A DNA stretch of 21,537 nucleotides from positions 1 through 21,537 of the forward strand of contig JAWOJF010000121.1 of NCBI GenBank assembly GCA_046481785.1, read 5' to 3'. The notes under the pieces are model-generated. The model made no database searches. It was not told where the DNA came from and saw only the letters and a list, made by a program, of their open reading frames with translations. Positions 5,827 to 15,056 of the stretch are shown here, in pieces (position 1 is the first letter of the stretch; the number at the start of each line of letters is the position of its first letter). The position numbers and the translations under genes are program-made. This DNA is from JAWOJF01 sp046481785 (GTDB taxonomy: Bacteria > Bacteroidota > Ignavibacteria > Ignavibacteriales > Ignavibacteriaceae).

Positions 5827-8484
5827 TCAGTTATGCAGTATTTCAGTCATTAATTGTACAATTGAACTCCGTTCGAAAGGTTTTGACAAATAATGAGTAC
5901 ACCCGTTTTTGAGGAATTTTTCTTTATCACTGGGAAAAGCATAAGCGGTAACAGCAATGATGGGAATATTCCGGCAGTGCGGAAAACGTTTAATTTCTCT
6001 AACAGTATCCAGCCCGCTGATTCCTGCGCCGAGATTAATATCCATTAAAACGGCGCTGTACCTGTTAGATTCAATCAATTTAAGAGCATCTTCCCCGGTT
6101 TCAGCGTGTTCAATTGTGCATAAATTTTTGAGAAAGTATCGAATTATTTTTACTGATGACATATCGTTTTCAACTGAAAGAATTCTTGGTCTGGCAAACA
6201 CCTGATCTTTTATATTAACAACAGGTTCAGAGTAAACAGTATTAACATTATGCCTGAATAAAGGGAAACGAATAGTAAAAGCCGAGCCTTTATCCTTTTC
6301 ACTGAAGAGTTCTATTCTTCCCCCCATTAACTCAACAAATTTTTTAGTAATGGTTAATCCTAATCCTGTGCCTTCATAAGGCCTGTTAAAACCTTCCCTC
6401 GCCTGGCGGAACTCTTCAAAAATAACTTTCTGATCTTCTTTGGCAATCCCAATGCCGGTATCAGAAACTCTGACAACGGAAAATGATCCTGCTGCATTAT
6501 TCTCAGTTAAAACATCCAGGCTAATGCTCCCTGATTTGGTAAATTTAATAGCATTATTCAAAAGATTTTTTACAACCTGCTTAAAAATGCTTTCGTCTAA
6601 TCTTGAAAATACATCATCATTTATATTAAAAGAAAATTCGAGCTTTTTATTTTTTATTATGTGAGTAAATCTTTTCACCTCTTCTTTAAGAGATTCGCCG
6701 ATATTTACAGGTTTGAAATCAAATTCGAGTCTATCAGTTTCCAGCCTGGAAAGGTCAAGAATCATATTTAAGCTCTCAAGCAAACGCTGGCCGCTTTCCA
6801 AAATTGTATTTGCCATTTCTTTTTGCTCGGGATTTTTTAATTCTTCCATTAAAATATCGGCAAAACCCAGAATACCAATAAGCGGAGTACGAAGTTCATG
6901 ATTCATATTTGCAAGAAAACTGGATTTTAGCCTGTTAATTTCCTCTGCTTTTTCTTTTGCAGCTCTTAATTCATTTTCAACATATTTCTTTTCAGTAATA
7001 TCTTCTTTAACTGCAAGAAAATGAGTAATATCTCCTTTAGCATTTTTTATAGGGGAAATTGAGGCATGCTCCCAGTATAGATCACCGTTTTTCTTTTTAT
7101 TATGAAGTTCACCGCGCCACTCGCCGCCGCTTTTAATTGTATCCCATAACTCCTTGTAAAACTTAACATCCTGTTCACCTGATTTTAATAAGGAAGGCTT
7201 TTCCCCAATAACCTCGCCAAACGTATAGCCGGTAATGTCACAAAATTTGGGATTTACATATTCTATAACACCATCAGTATTAGTAATAATAATAGATACA
7301 GGACTTTGCTCCACAGCCCGTGATAGCTGCCCTATCTTTTGTTCACTAAATTTTCTTTCTGTTACATTTCTGACGGATAGGAAGTATAATGATTCATCCT
7401 CAAGATTGAGCATATTACAGCTCATTTCCACGTCAATTGATGTACTATCTTTTCGCTTTAGCGTAGTCTCAAGAAATGGACTTTTACCTTCAGCAATTTG
7501 TTTAATTCTGAATAAAATGTCTTCTCCGGGATGGATATAGAGGCTATTAACAGGCCTTGATATTAATTTATTTTCAGTAAAACCGGTCATTTCACAAAAT
7601 GCAGGGTTTACATTTATAATCTCCCCTTTTTCATTAATAATGTGAAATCCATCAGCAGCAGTTCTTAAAATAATTTCATTCCGTTTGGAAATATTCTTTA
7701 GCTCAGATTCAGCTTTTTTTCTCTCGGTAATATCAATAAGACTTCCTACAATAGCCGGTTTACCATGAATTATCGTTCTGGATCCATATACCTCAATATC
7801 AATAATTTTTTTGTCTTTTCTAATTCCCTTAAACTGATAATGCACAGAGTCTTCTTTGCCTAACAATCTTTTTGTAATATTTTCAGAAACCTTTTTCGTG
7901 AATTCCCTTGAAGCAAGGTCCCCGGGTGTTATAATATTTACTATTTCATCAACGGCGTAGCCAAAGATTTCGGCAAAGGTGGAATTAACATATTTAAAGA
8001 CATCATCCTGTATAAGATAAATTCCTACAAGAGATTTTTCGGCAAAATTTCTGAATTTGTATTCGGATTCCTTTAATTCAGCTTCAATTCTTTTACGGTC
8101 TGTTATATCAACAATAATTCCTCTAAGGCCAACATTTTGCTTCTTTTTAATTATTCTGGAAGAATAGATAATGACAGAAAAAGTAGTTCCATCTCTTTTT
8201 AATGCGGTATATTCAGATCCAAAACCCTTTCCCTTTTCAATAACTGCCTTAATATCTTCTGTTGCTTTTTGCCTTTCATCCGGCACAATCATATTCAGGA
8301 CATTAAGGCCTTTTTTGAAATCTGCCATTGTATAACCGAACATTTTTAGCCCGCTTTTATTACCAAAGGTAAGATTTCCCTGTAGATCTATTTCAAAAAC
8401 AGTCTGAGGCAGGAGTTCTGCAAGTTCTTTGTAAATAGTGGATTCTTCAGAAACTTGCATATTTGTTTTCAGGTGATTTTTCAT
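5827..8484 (-). CDS. Cytoplasmic hybrid sensor histidine kinase with four PAS domains and a receiver
   Basis: The frame opens at a TTG at 8514 (895 aa), but the ATG at 8484 (885 aa) or at 8460 is more natural; none has a clear ribosome site. In 885-aa numbering: PAS domains at about 15-130, 140-255, 270-380 and 390-500, each ending in a DIT(D/E)(R/K)K-type boundary; HisKA with SFLANMNHELRTP (phosphoacceptor H529); HATPase with N box KNLLNNAIKF, DTGIGI and GTGLGL; and a C-terminal receiver (about 766-885) with phosphoacceptor D815 in LMDINL and K868. The receiver's acidic pocket reads VEND, so the second acidic residue is Asn (N773). No membrane segment or signal peptide is visible, so it should sense a cytoplasmic or diffusible signal. 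It is 178 bases downstream of the kinase/regulator pair on the same strand. Confidence 0.9.
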   Translation of the reverse strand: MKNHLKTNMQVSEESTIYKELAELLPQTVFEIDLQGNLTFGNKSGLKMFGYTMADFKKGLNVLNMIVPDERQKATEDIKAVIEKGKGFGSEYTALKRDGTTFSVIIYSSRIIKKKQNVGLRGIIVDITDRKRIEAELKESEYKFRNFAEKSLVGIYLIQDDVFKYVNSTFAEIFGYAVDEIVNIITPGDLASREFTKKVSENITKRLLGKEDSVHYQFKGIRKDKKIIDIEVYGSRTIIHGKPAIVGSLIDITERKKAESELKNISKRNEIILRTAADGFHIINEKGEIINVNPAFCEMTGFTENKLISRPVNSLYIHPGEDILFRIKQIAEGKSPFLETTLKRKDSTSIDVEMSCNMLNLEDESLYFLSVRNVTERKFSEQKIGQLSRAVEQSPVSIIITNTDGVIEYVNPKFCDITGYTFGEVIGEKPSLLKSGEQDVKFYKELWDTIKSGGEWRGELHNKKKNGDLYWEHASISPIKNAKGDITHFLAVKEDITEKKYVENELRAAKEKAEEINRLKSSFLANMNHELRTPLIGILGFADILMEELKNPEQKEMANTILESGQRLLESLNMILDLSRLETDRLEFDFKPVNIGESLKEEVKRFTHIIKNKKLEFSFNINDDVFSRLDESIFKQVVKNLLNNAIKFTKSGSISLDVLTENNAAGSFSVVRVSDTGIGIAKEDQKVIFEEFRQAREGFNRPYEGTGLGLTITKKFVELMGGRIELFSEKDKGSAFTIRFPLFRHNVNTVYSEPVVNIKDQVFARPRILSVENDMSSVKIIRYFLKNLCTIEHAETGEDALKLIESNRYSAVLMDINLGAGISGLDTVREIKRFPHCRNIPIIAVTAYAFPSDKEKFLKNGCTHYLSKPFERSSIVQLMTEILHN

Positions 8485-8682
8485 AAATATAAAAAGATGC
8501 CAGGCTGATGACAAATTATCGAATGTTTTGCTTAAAAATTTACTAAATTATTAAAAGAAAGGTAGTTAGAGATAATTTAAAATGCCAAAAATAAATACTA
8601 TAAAATTATTGACTTCCGCAAATAATTTGCAAGCTTGAAAAGAAAGAGGAGGGTGAGTTTCCGCAGAAAGGGATTAACTATA

Positions 8683-8699
8683 AAAATAGCTGCTATTTT
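8683..8699 (-). terminator. Weak AU-rich hairpin overlapping the response regulator stop
   Basis: AAAATAGC (8683-8690) and GCTATTTT (8692-8699) are perfect inverted arms around one base, forming a tight hairpin that includes the stop codon. On the minus strand it is followed by a short T-run. It could end or attenuate the kinase/regulator transcript before the hybrid kinase gene, but its AU content makes it weak. Confidence 0.3.
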
Positions 8700-9121
8700 G
8701 TTAATTCCTCAAAAATGCCAATGTTTTTTGCAGTTTCAATAAACTCCTTAAGGTCTAAAGGTTTAATAACATAAGCATTAGTGCCTATATTATAACCATG
8801 TACCAGGTCCTGTTCTTCCCGGGAGGAAGTAAGTGCTATAACAGGAATAAGGCTTAATTTTTCATCACTTCTGATTTGCCTTAAAACCTGGAGCCCATCA
8901 ATTTTCGGCAATTTTAAATCGAGTAAAATAACCACAGGATTTCCAGGGGGACGGTTTTTATATTTTCCACTGTACCGGAGATAATCCAGGGCATCTTCTC
9001 CATCTCTTACCACGGCTAAATCATTGGACAAATTATAATCTTTCAGGGCTTCAATCGTAAGTTCAATATCGTTTGGATCATCTTCTACCAGCAGGATTTT
9101 CTTAAAATCATTTTGTTTCAT
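8693..9121 (-). CDS. Single-domain response regulator, Rcp1/CheY type
   Basis: The 142-aa protein is a receiver domain alone, without a DNA-binding output. Key residues: E13-D14-D15 in LLVEDDPND, phosphoacceptor D68 in ILLDLKLP, T98 in IALTSS and K120 in VIKPLD. The insertion around residues 50-60 (YSGKYKNRPPGNP) and the LDLKLPKIDGLQVL segment are typical of Rcp1-type regulators encoded next to phytochrome-like kinases, which act by phosphotransfer or protein contact. Its start codon lies inside the last codons of the kinase gene (14-base overlap), so the two are translationally coupled and almost certainly form a cognate pair. The downstream partner is unknown; the nearby hybrid kinase or another output protein could receive the signal. 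Confidence 0.93.
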   Translation of the reverse strand: MKQNDFKKILLVEDDPNDIELTIEALKDYNLSNDLAVVRDGEDALDYLRYSGKYKNRPPGNPVVILLDLKLPKIDGLQVLRQIRSDEKLSLIPVIALTSSREEQDLVHGYNIGTNAYVIKPLDLKEFIETAKNIGIFEELTK

Positions 9122-12100
9122 TTACAAATTCCGGTAAAGAAAAATAGAACGAAGCGCCTTTATTTATTTCCCCTTTAGCCCATGTTCTCCCGCCGTGTTT
9201 TTCAATTATTCTGTTTACATTTGCCAGTCCCATTCCATCCCCTTCAAAGTCTTCCATTTTATGCAGCCGTTGAAATACATTAAAAAGCTTGTTAACGTAT
9301 TTCATATCAAAGCCGACCCCATTATCCTTTATGCAGAAAATAGATTCCACATTATTACTTTGGCAGCTAATCTCAATTTTTGCATCAGGATTTTTTCCGG
9401 TGAACTTAACTGCATTTGAAACAAGATTAGCTACAACCAGGCGCATCATAGAGCGGTCACCAAAAACAAAGGGAAGTTCCCCGATATACCAGGATACATT
9501 TCTTTCCTCAATCTGATCTTTAAATCCCTGAACAACTTCTTTAACCAGTTCCTGCATATTAAGCCGGCTTATCTGGAGTTTGGTACTTCCGATTCTTGAA
9601 TATGCCAGCATATCATCAATAAGATTGCTCATCTTTTTTGCGGAAGATGATATCTTTTTTAAATAATAGGTGCCTTCACTTTCAGGAGTAAAGTTTGATT
9701 TTTGCTGAAGCAAACCAATATAACCGTTTATGTGTCTTAGCGGCGCTCTAAGGTCATGCGAAACAGAATAAGAGAAAGTTTCAAGCTCCTGGTTTGCAGA
9801 TTCAAGCTGTGCAGTTCTTATTTTTACACGTTTATCAAGTTCATCATTTAGCTGCTGAGCTTTATAGTATAACCTTGAATTCTCAATTGCAATTCCGCTT
9901 CTAATAGCAAGTTCTTCTGCAATTATAAGATCATTATTATTATACCTTCTTCCAGATTCGGCATAAATTAAACTTATTGCTCCTAAAACCTTTTCCCCGG
10001 ATATAAGGGGGACTGTTATTGCTGAATTTAAACCCAGTTCCAGAAGTATCTTTAATAAATAATCATCTTTGGTATTTGCTTTAAGCAGATCATAAGTTAT
10101 TTCGGGATAAATTTCAGATTTTTTAGTTCTTATTACGTTTATAACTCCTGTTTGCTGATCGGGATCAGGCGGATATAATTTAGCAAGATCATGAGCTAAC
10201 TGCACCTTCTCCGGATCAGAGTGTACTACGGCTACGCGTTCCAACTGCTGCTCCTCTGTTAATATATCTATTGCGCACCAGTCAGCAATATAAGGTACAG
10301 CAAGATTAGCCACTGTAGAAAGGGTCTGGTAATAATCGAGAGATGAAGACAGGATTTTACTTACTTCAGAAAGAAAAGTTAACTGTTTTGCTGTTTCTTC
10401 TGATTTTTGTTTTTGTTCAATTAGGAAATCCTGGGTTTGTTTTAAATCAGTAATATCGGTACTGCTTCCAACATAGCCGTAGAAATCACCGCCCGGCGTG
10501 TAACGAGGAACTCCTCTTGATAACACCCACCGCCACTCTCCATCGTTTCTTAGAAGCCTAACTTCAGCATTAAAGGGCATACGTTTTGAAACTGCATCCA
10601 TATAGCTATTAACATAATTGTCATAATCATCCGGATGAACGAATTTTGTCCAGCCAGGGCCAAGCAAATCCTGCAAACTGCAGCCGCAGAATTCAGTATA
10701 GGCATTATTAACAAACTCACAACCATCCTTGTTATTAAACCATATCAAAACAGGTGAAGTATTGGCAATAAGGTTAAAACGTTCTTCACTTTCACGCAAT
10801 ATCTTCTGAGCATTTTTTTTGCTCGTTATATCGCGTACAATTTTTGATGCGCCTATTGTTACTCCTTCAGAATTTTTAATAGGAGATATAGTAAGAGATA
10901 TATCTATGTGAGTACCATCCTTACGCAAACGCACTGTTTCGTAATGATCAATAAGTTCCCCCTTCTGTATGCGGTCTATAATCATGGGCTCTTCTTCATA
11001 TCGTTCTTTTGGAATAAGAATAGTAACAGGCTTACCAATAACCTCTTCCTCCGAATAACCAAATATTTTTTCGGCACCTTTATTCCAGCTTGTAATAATT
11101 CCGTTAAGGTCTTTACTAATAATAGCATCGTCTGAAGATTCTACAATTGCCGCAAGATGTTTTATCATATATTCGGAGTTTTTTTGTTCCGTAATATCCT
11201 GGAAAACATTTATAGCTCCGATTAAGTTGCCTTTAAAATCCAGAATTGGTTCTATATTAACTTTTACTACAATTCTTGAACTGTCAGGCCTCTCAATAAT
11301 AATTTCAAGATCATTTAAAGGTTCTCCCCCGGTTAGTACACGAGCCATGGGAGTAAGGTAATGGGGAAGCTGACTTCCATCGGGGTTATATAATTTGTAT
11401 GAACCGCAAAACTTTTCATCATTGTCGAATAGTTTCGGTTCCCTGCCCCATAACTCAGCCGCGCGCCGGTTATAATATGTTATCCTGCCCATAGAATCAC
11501 AAGTATAGACAGCGGCGGGTAATATAGAAAGCATTTGACTATGCTGATTTTCCTTATTGCGCAAAGCCTCTTCATGTTTTTTACTTTCTGAAATATCTAT
11601 TGAAACGCCTCTCATACCAGCCGGCTTTCCTTCAGAATCACAGATTACCACCGACCTTGACTCTATCCAGACCACCCTGCCGTCCTTTGCAACCCATCTG
11701 TACCTGTTAACACCTGATTTTTTGCTGGTAAAAATATCTAAAGAAATTTTTGCTGCTCTTTCTCTATCTTCAGGATGGACAATTGTCAGCCAGAAATTAG
11801 GGGTTGATAACCATTCATCAACTGAATAGCCGAGCATCTGTTCAACATATTCGTTAACAAAGTTTACTCTTTGTGAAGATGAACCCGGTTTCCCCCAGGC
11901 TTCCCATACAACACCGGGAACTGTAGAGATTATACTGTCCATTCTTAACTGCTGTTCTTTTAGAGTACTTAGCAGGCTGCTTTTTTCAAGTTCAGATTCT
12001 TTCTGTTTTGTAATATCTTCAGCTACACCAATAATCCTGTAATAACTGCCAAACTCATCTTTAACTGGAAAAGCACTGTCTTTAATCCATCTCAATCCGC

Positions 12101-12854
12101 CATCCGGCCTTTTAATCAGGTACTCAATCCGGGTAGTTTCTCCCCTTTTCTGTTTTTTAACTGAATCTAAAAATAATCCTCTATACTCATCGGCAATTGT
12201 TTCAACAAGAGAAGACGGCTCTTGATACAGATATTCCGGCTCCCTGCCCCACAGGTCTCTGTATGCAGGACTAACATACTCTATATGGCTATCATCAATA
12301 TCTCTTATATAAAAAACTTCCCTAATATTTTCAGCTATTTGCTTAAACCTGCTATCTTTCTCTTTTAACAACATCTCAATATATTTTTTCTCAGTAATAT
12401 CACGGGCAATAACTGAAGCACCAATTAATTTACCATCATTATTTTTTATCGGAGAAATTGTAACAGATATGTTAATTTCTTTACCATCTTTTCTAATCCT
12501 TGTTGTTTCAAAGTTTTCAATCCTGGCGCCATTCTTTAAATTTCTAATAATTTCATCCGGTTCATCTTTACGTTCAGGTGGTACAAGAGTTGAGATGTGC
12601 TTCCCTATTATTTCGGCGGCGGTGTAACCATATATCCGCTCTGTCCCTTTATTCCATGCAAGTATTTTACATTCAAGATCTTTAGCAAAGATTGCATCCT
12701 GTGCATTGTATATAATGGATGGGTATAGAAATTCATTTAATTCGGTATTACCACCAATATTTTTATCCTTTACTTTATTCCGGCTCTTGTCATTTAAAAG
12801 TACAGAACTGTTTCCATTGTTTTCTATATCTGTTCTGTTATTTTCCGATTTCAA
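9108..12854 (-). CDS. Large cytoplasmic sensor histidine kinase: six PAS domains, GAF, HisKA, HATPase
   Basis: This 1248-aa kinase has six PAS domains (about 45-155, 165-285, 305-425, 437-557, 563-680, 687-803), a GAF domain (about 840-995, with the common ADWCAIDIL opening), a short coiled linker, a dimerisation domain with YSVSHDLRAPLRH (H1033) and an ATPase domain with N box NLVSNAVKF, DNGVGFD (1177-1183) and GDGMGLANV (1205-1213). The catalytic core is of the type found in phytochrome-like kinases, but the phytochrome PHY domain is absent. No membrane segment is visible. The start is TTG, supported by GAAGAGG five bases upstream and by the lack of a nearby in-frame ATG. PAS1 and PAS5 are about half identical without gaps, pointing to internal duplication. 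It overlaps its response regulator by 14 bases. The input signal cannot be read; PAS and GAF domains may bind haem, flavin or small ligands. Confidence 0.93.
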   Translation of the reverse strand: MKSENNRTDIENNGNSSVLLNDKSRNKVKDKNIGGNTELNEFLYPSIIYNAQDAIFAKDLECKILAWNKGTERIYGYTAAEIIGKHISTLVPPERKDEPDEIIRNLKNGARIENFETTRIRKDGKEINISVTISPIKNNDGKLIGASVIARDITEKKYIEMLLKEKDSRFKQIAENIREVFYIRDIDDSHIEYVSPAYRDLWGREPEYLYQEPSSLVETIADEYRGLFLDSVKKQKRGETTRIEYLIKRPDGGLRWIKDSAFPVKDEFGSYYRIIGVAEDITKQKESELEKSSLLSTLKEQQLRMDSIISTVPGVVWEAWGKPGSSSQRVNFVNEYVEQMLGYSVDEWLSTPNFWLTIVHPEDRERAAKISLDIFTSKKSGVNRYRWVAKDGRVVWIESRSVVICDSEGKPAGMRGVSIDISESKKHEEALRNKENQHSQMLSILPAAVYTCDSMGRITYYNRRAAELWGREPKLFDNDEKFCGSYKLYNPDGSQLPHYLTPMARVLTGGEPLNDLEIIIERPDSSRIVVKVNIEPILDFKGNLIGAINVFQDITEQKNSEYMIKHLAAIVESSDDAIISKDLNGIITSWNKGAEKIFGYSEEEVIGKPVTILIPKERYEEEPMIIDRIQKGELIDHYETVRLRKDGTHIDISLTISPIKNSEGVTIGASKIVRDITSKKNAQKILRESEERFNLIANTSPVLIWFNNKDGCEFVNNAYTEFCGCSLQDLLGPGWTKFVHPDDYDNYVNSYMDAVSKRMPFNAEVRLLRNDGEWRWVLSRGVPRYTPGGDFYGYVGSSTDITDLKQTQDFLIEQKQKSEETAKQLTFLSEVSKILSSSLDYYQTLSTVANLAVPYIADWCAIDILTEEQQLERVAVVHSDPEKVQLAHDLAKLYPPDPDQQTGVINVIRTKKSEIYPEITYDLLKANTKDDYLLKILLELGLNSAITVPLISGEKVLGAISLIYAESGRRYNNNDLIIAEELAIRSGIAIENSRLYYKAQQLNDELDKRVKIRTAQLESANQELETFSYSVSHDLRAPLRHINGYIGLLQQKSNFTPESEGTYYLKKISSSAKKMSNLIDDMLAYSRIGSTKLQISRLNMQELVKEVVQGFKDQIEERNVSWYIGELPFVFGDRSMMRLVVANLVSNAVKFTGKNPDAKIEISCQSNNVESIFCIKDNGVGFDMKYVNKLFNVFQRLHKMEDFEGDGMGLANVNRIIEKHGGRTWAKGEINKGASFYFSLPEFVNETK

Positions 12855-12952
12855 TTTTTCCTCTTCATGATTTTAGAAAATTACCCTGTCATTATATTAA
12901 AACACGCCTGAAAGTATTCAGTCTGAGATTCTATACACTAATAATCTGATTT

Positions 12953-12978
12953 GAATTTATGAAGGAATTCATAATTTC
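12953..12978. promoter_or_regulatory. Hairpin with GGAA loop in the kinase leader region
   Basis: GAATTTATGAA (12953-12963) and TTCATAATTTC (12968-12978) pair at 10 of 11 positions around the tetraloop GGAA. It lies about 100 bases upstream of the kinase start codon, so it would be in the kinase 5' leader if transcription begins further upstream, or act as a DNA operator. AU-rich stems of this length can arise by chance in such DNA. Confidence 0.35.
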
Positions 12979-13099
12979 TAAGGCAGTAGTATTATAACGT
13001 GTCTGCTATGATGCACACAATGTTCTAATTTTGATCCATTCGGGGGCGTAAATAAAAGTTAAAGATTATTTTATTTTAAAATACATATTTACCTTATGA

Positions 13100-13115
13100 A
13101 TATTGTGACCAATAT
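13100..13115. promoter_or_regulatory. Candidate 16-bp operator palindrome
   Basis: ATATTG (13100-13105) and CAATAT (13110-13115) are perfect inverted half-sites around TGAC. It is about 190 bases upstream of the CRP-family start. The spacing between TTG and CAA is four bases, not the eight of a classical FNR box, so it may bind a different dimer or be fortuitous. Confidence 0.3.
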
Positions 13116-13304
13116 CATTAATAAATGGTATAAATGTATGCATATTCGCATGTGACTTTATGACTATTCACTTTTGACCCCGTTGCATTTTAATCTGTTT
13201 GTACCCTGAAATAATTTTTGCTATAGTGACTTAACTATTCTTTTATAATTCAAAAAAGTGTGTAAAATAACAACAAATAAAAACAATCATCAGAGGTAAG
13301 TAAA

Positions 13305-13988
13305 ATGGAAAGTAAAATAGATTTCCTTAAATATGTTCCCATTTTCTCAGAACTTGATGAAGAAGCATTGGAAAGAATTGCCAAAACCGGAATACAGAAA
13401 AACTATAAAAGGGATTCTGTAATTTTGTTTGAACATGAACTTGGATCTGCATTATTCATTATTATTGAAGGTAAAGTAAAAGTATCCCGTTTTAGTGATG
13501 ACGGTAAAGAAGTAATCATTACAATACTAAGCGAATCCGACTTTTTCGGAGAAATGTCTTTATTAGACGGGCAAACCCGCTCAGCTCATGTTACTGCAAT
13601 GGACAATACAGATATCTTTATTATAAAACGTGAAGATTTTCTTGAATTATTAAAAAGTTATCCTGAAGTGGCAATATCATTACTACAGGAAATGACAAAA
13701 AGACTACGTGCCGCAGATATTAAAATAAAATCCTTATCACTAAAAGATGCTGAAGGAAAAGTTGCTACTGTACTGCTGCAGCTTGCCGACGAAGTAGGTA
13801 AAATTAAACAGGGTACTGTAGAAATCGAAAAGCTCCCCTTCCAGCATGACCTTGCTAATCTTGCCGGAACATCAAGAGAGACTATTTCAAGAACTCTTCA
13901 TTCTTTTGCTAAAAAAGGTTTGGTAGAACTTGATGGATCAAGATTAAGAATAATAAACTATGAGGCTTTTAAAGAAGCTTTTAATTAA
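13305..13988 (+). CDS. CRP/FNR-family transcriptional regulator
   Basis: A 227-aa dimeric DNA-binding regulator. The N-terminal cyclic-nucleotide-binding beta-roll (about 10-130) carries FGEMSLLDGQTRSAHVTA (81-98), retaining the Gly-Glu (82-83) and Arg-Ser (92-93) that contact the ribose and phosphate of cyclic nucleotides in CRP, so a cAMP or cGMP ligand is plausible. A long dimer helix (about 133-160) follows, then the HTH_Crp winged helix with LPFQHDLANLAGTSRETISRT (recognition helix about 189-201). There is no cysteine, which rules out an FNR-type iron-sulfur sensor. The start is supported by AGAGG eight bases upstream. It is transcribed divergently from the PAS kinase and ends at a clear intrinsic terminator, so it is probably monocistronic. 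Its targets cannot be read from the sequence. Confidence 0.92.
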   Translation: MESKIDFLKYVPIFSELDEEALERIAKTGIQKNYKRDSVILFEHELGSALFIIIEGKVKVSRFSDDGKEVIITILSESDFFGEMSLLDGQTRSAHVTAMDNTDIFIIKREDFLELLKSYPEVAISLLQEMTKRLRAADIKIKSLSLKDAEGKVATVLLQLADEVGKIKQGTVEIEKLPFQHDLANLAGTSRETISRTLHSFAKKGLVELDGSRLRIINYEAFKEAFN

Positions 13989-14020
13989 ATAGAATTTTCC
14001 CCATACTTAAACTCGTCAAG

Positions 14021-14055
14021 AATCCTTCTCCTTAAACAAGAGAGGGATTTTTTTA
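14021..14055 (+). terminator. Intrinsic terminator after the CRP-family gene
   Basis: AATCCTTCTC (14021-14030) pairs with GAGAGGGATT (14040-14049), with one G-U pair and a 9-base loop, followed by a run of seven T residues (14048-14054). It lies 33 bases after the stop codon. Confidence 0.8.
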
Positions 14056-14225
14056 TTTCTTCCCCAAAATTAGCCTTTTTTTGAAACAAATAAGTATTTA
14101 TACTCTATTTTGATACACCCGCTCCTCTCCATTTCCTCATAAAGCCTCAAAAAAACATAATGGCATATCATTTGTTTATTTAATAAAAAGAATAAGGATT
14201 CCTCCACTCATTAGACAGGATATTG

Positions 14226-14957
14226 ATGAGCTATTTCCAAAAGATTGGTAAGGTTATACATTTTAAAAACGAAAAGAAGTATTTTCAAAATGGCTGTAAT
14301 AAGTATTATGAAAAAGATTATGAAGGCGCCATCAGTGATTTTAGCAAAGCTATAAGAATCAATCCAGTTTTTGCAGAAGCATATGCCTTCCGGGGGCATT
14401 CAAAACTAAAGTCGGGGCTTTACCGGGAAACAATAAAAGATTATAACAAAGCACTTGAACTTAATCCCGATTTTAACGGTGCGCATGCATTTATTGGCGA
14501 TTCCAGGCTTAAATCGGGTGAATATAAGGATGCTATTAGTGAGTATACTATTGCAATAAGAATAAATCCTAATGATGCTGTTTCCTGTCATAACAGGGCT
14601 TTTGCAAGAGACAAAATAAAAGACTATACCGGTGCAATAAAAGATTATACCAGAGCTATTGAATTAAATCCCAAGAACCCTGAAGCCTATTTTAACCGGG
14701 GGGATTCCAGGATGAATATAGGAGACAGGAGGGGTGCAATAGATGATTATACTGCTTCAATTAATTTAAACCCGAACCATGTAAACGCTTATTTTAAGCG
14801 CGGCCATGCTAAAAGAATGATTGAAGATTACAGCGGTGCAATGTCTGATTACACAGTATATGTACAATCCAACCCTGAAATGAAAAACTCCACAGTAACA
14901 AAACTAATGAAAACATTATTTTACAAAGAACTGTGGGATGCAAGGTGCCTGGGATAA
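14226..14957 (+). CDS. Tetratricopeptide repeat protein
   Basis: The product is 243 aa if it starts at the ATG at 14226; a TTG immediately before it is in frame but unlikely. AGGA lies about six bases upstream. After a basic N-terminal stretch of about 25 residues, the protein consists of about six 34-residue TPR units with consensus YxGAIxDYxxAIxLNPxxxxAYxxRGxxx, for example DYTGAIKDYTRAIELNP and DRRGAIDDYTASINLNP. TPR arrays form superhelical scaffolds for protein-protein contacts. No signal peptide or membrane segment is seen, so it is probably cytoplasmic. It stands alone, convergent with the monophosphatase gene, and its partner cannot be identified from context. Confidence 0.88.
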   Translation: MSYFQKIGKVIHFKNEKKYFQNGCNKYYEKDYEGAISDFSKAIRINPVFAEAYAFRGHSKLKSGLYRETIKDYNKALELNPDFNGAHAFIGDSRLKSGEYKDAISEYTIAIRINPNDAVSCHNRAFARDKIKDYTGAIKDYTRAIELNPKNPEAYFNRGDSRMNIGDRRGAIDDYTASINLNPNHVNAYFKRGHAKRMIEDYSGAMSDYTVYVQSNPEMKNSTVTKLMKTLFYKELWDARCLG

Positions 14958-15056
14958 GACACCTTATAATCACTTGTATCGTTACTACCCGGAATACTTA
15001 CCTAACAAGAAGCATCTTTCTTGATTCATAATGTAAACATTCCTTTTATTTAAGAA

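Larger units (their letters stand above)
12855..13304. promoter_or_regulatory. Divergent intergenic region between the kinase and CRP-family genes
   Basis: These 450 bases hold no supportable gene and should carry promoters in both directions. For the minus strand only the ribosome site at 12860-12866 is clear. For the plus strand AGAGG lies eight bases before the regulator ATG, and a TATAAT-like hexamer sits near 13241, but without a convincing -35 partner. Two dyads are visible: 12953-12978 and 13100-13115, listed separately. Autoregulation by the CRP-family protein is plausible but not shown, since no TGTGA-N6-TCACA or TTGAT-N4-ATCAA site is present intact. Confidence 0.5.

Noticed and set aside
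9870..10335. Phytochrome chromophore-binding GAF
   Set aside because: The GAF matches the common ADWCAIDIL-type domain and no PHY domain follows, so a bilin photoreceptor is not supported.
13066..13143. 25-codon minus-strand ORF (MHTFIPFINDIG...) in the kinase/CRP gap
   Set aside because: No ribosome site, no recognisable composition, and it overlaps the candidate operator.
15006..15023. CAAGAA/TTCTTG hairpin between the convergent TPR and monophosphatase genes
   Set aside because: Only a 6-bp stem with no T-run on either side; too weak to call a terminator.
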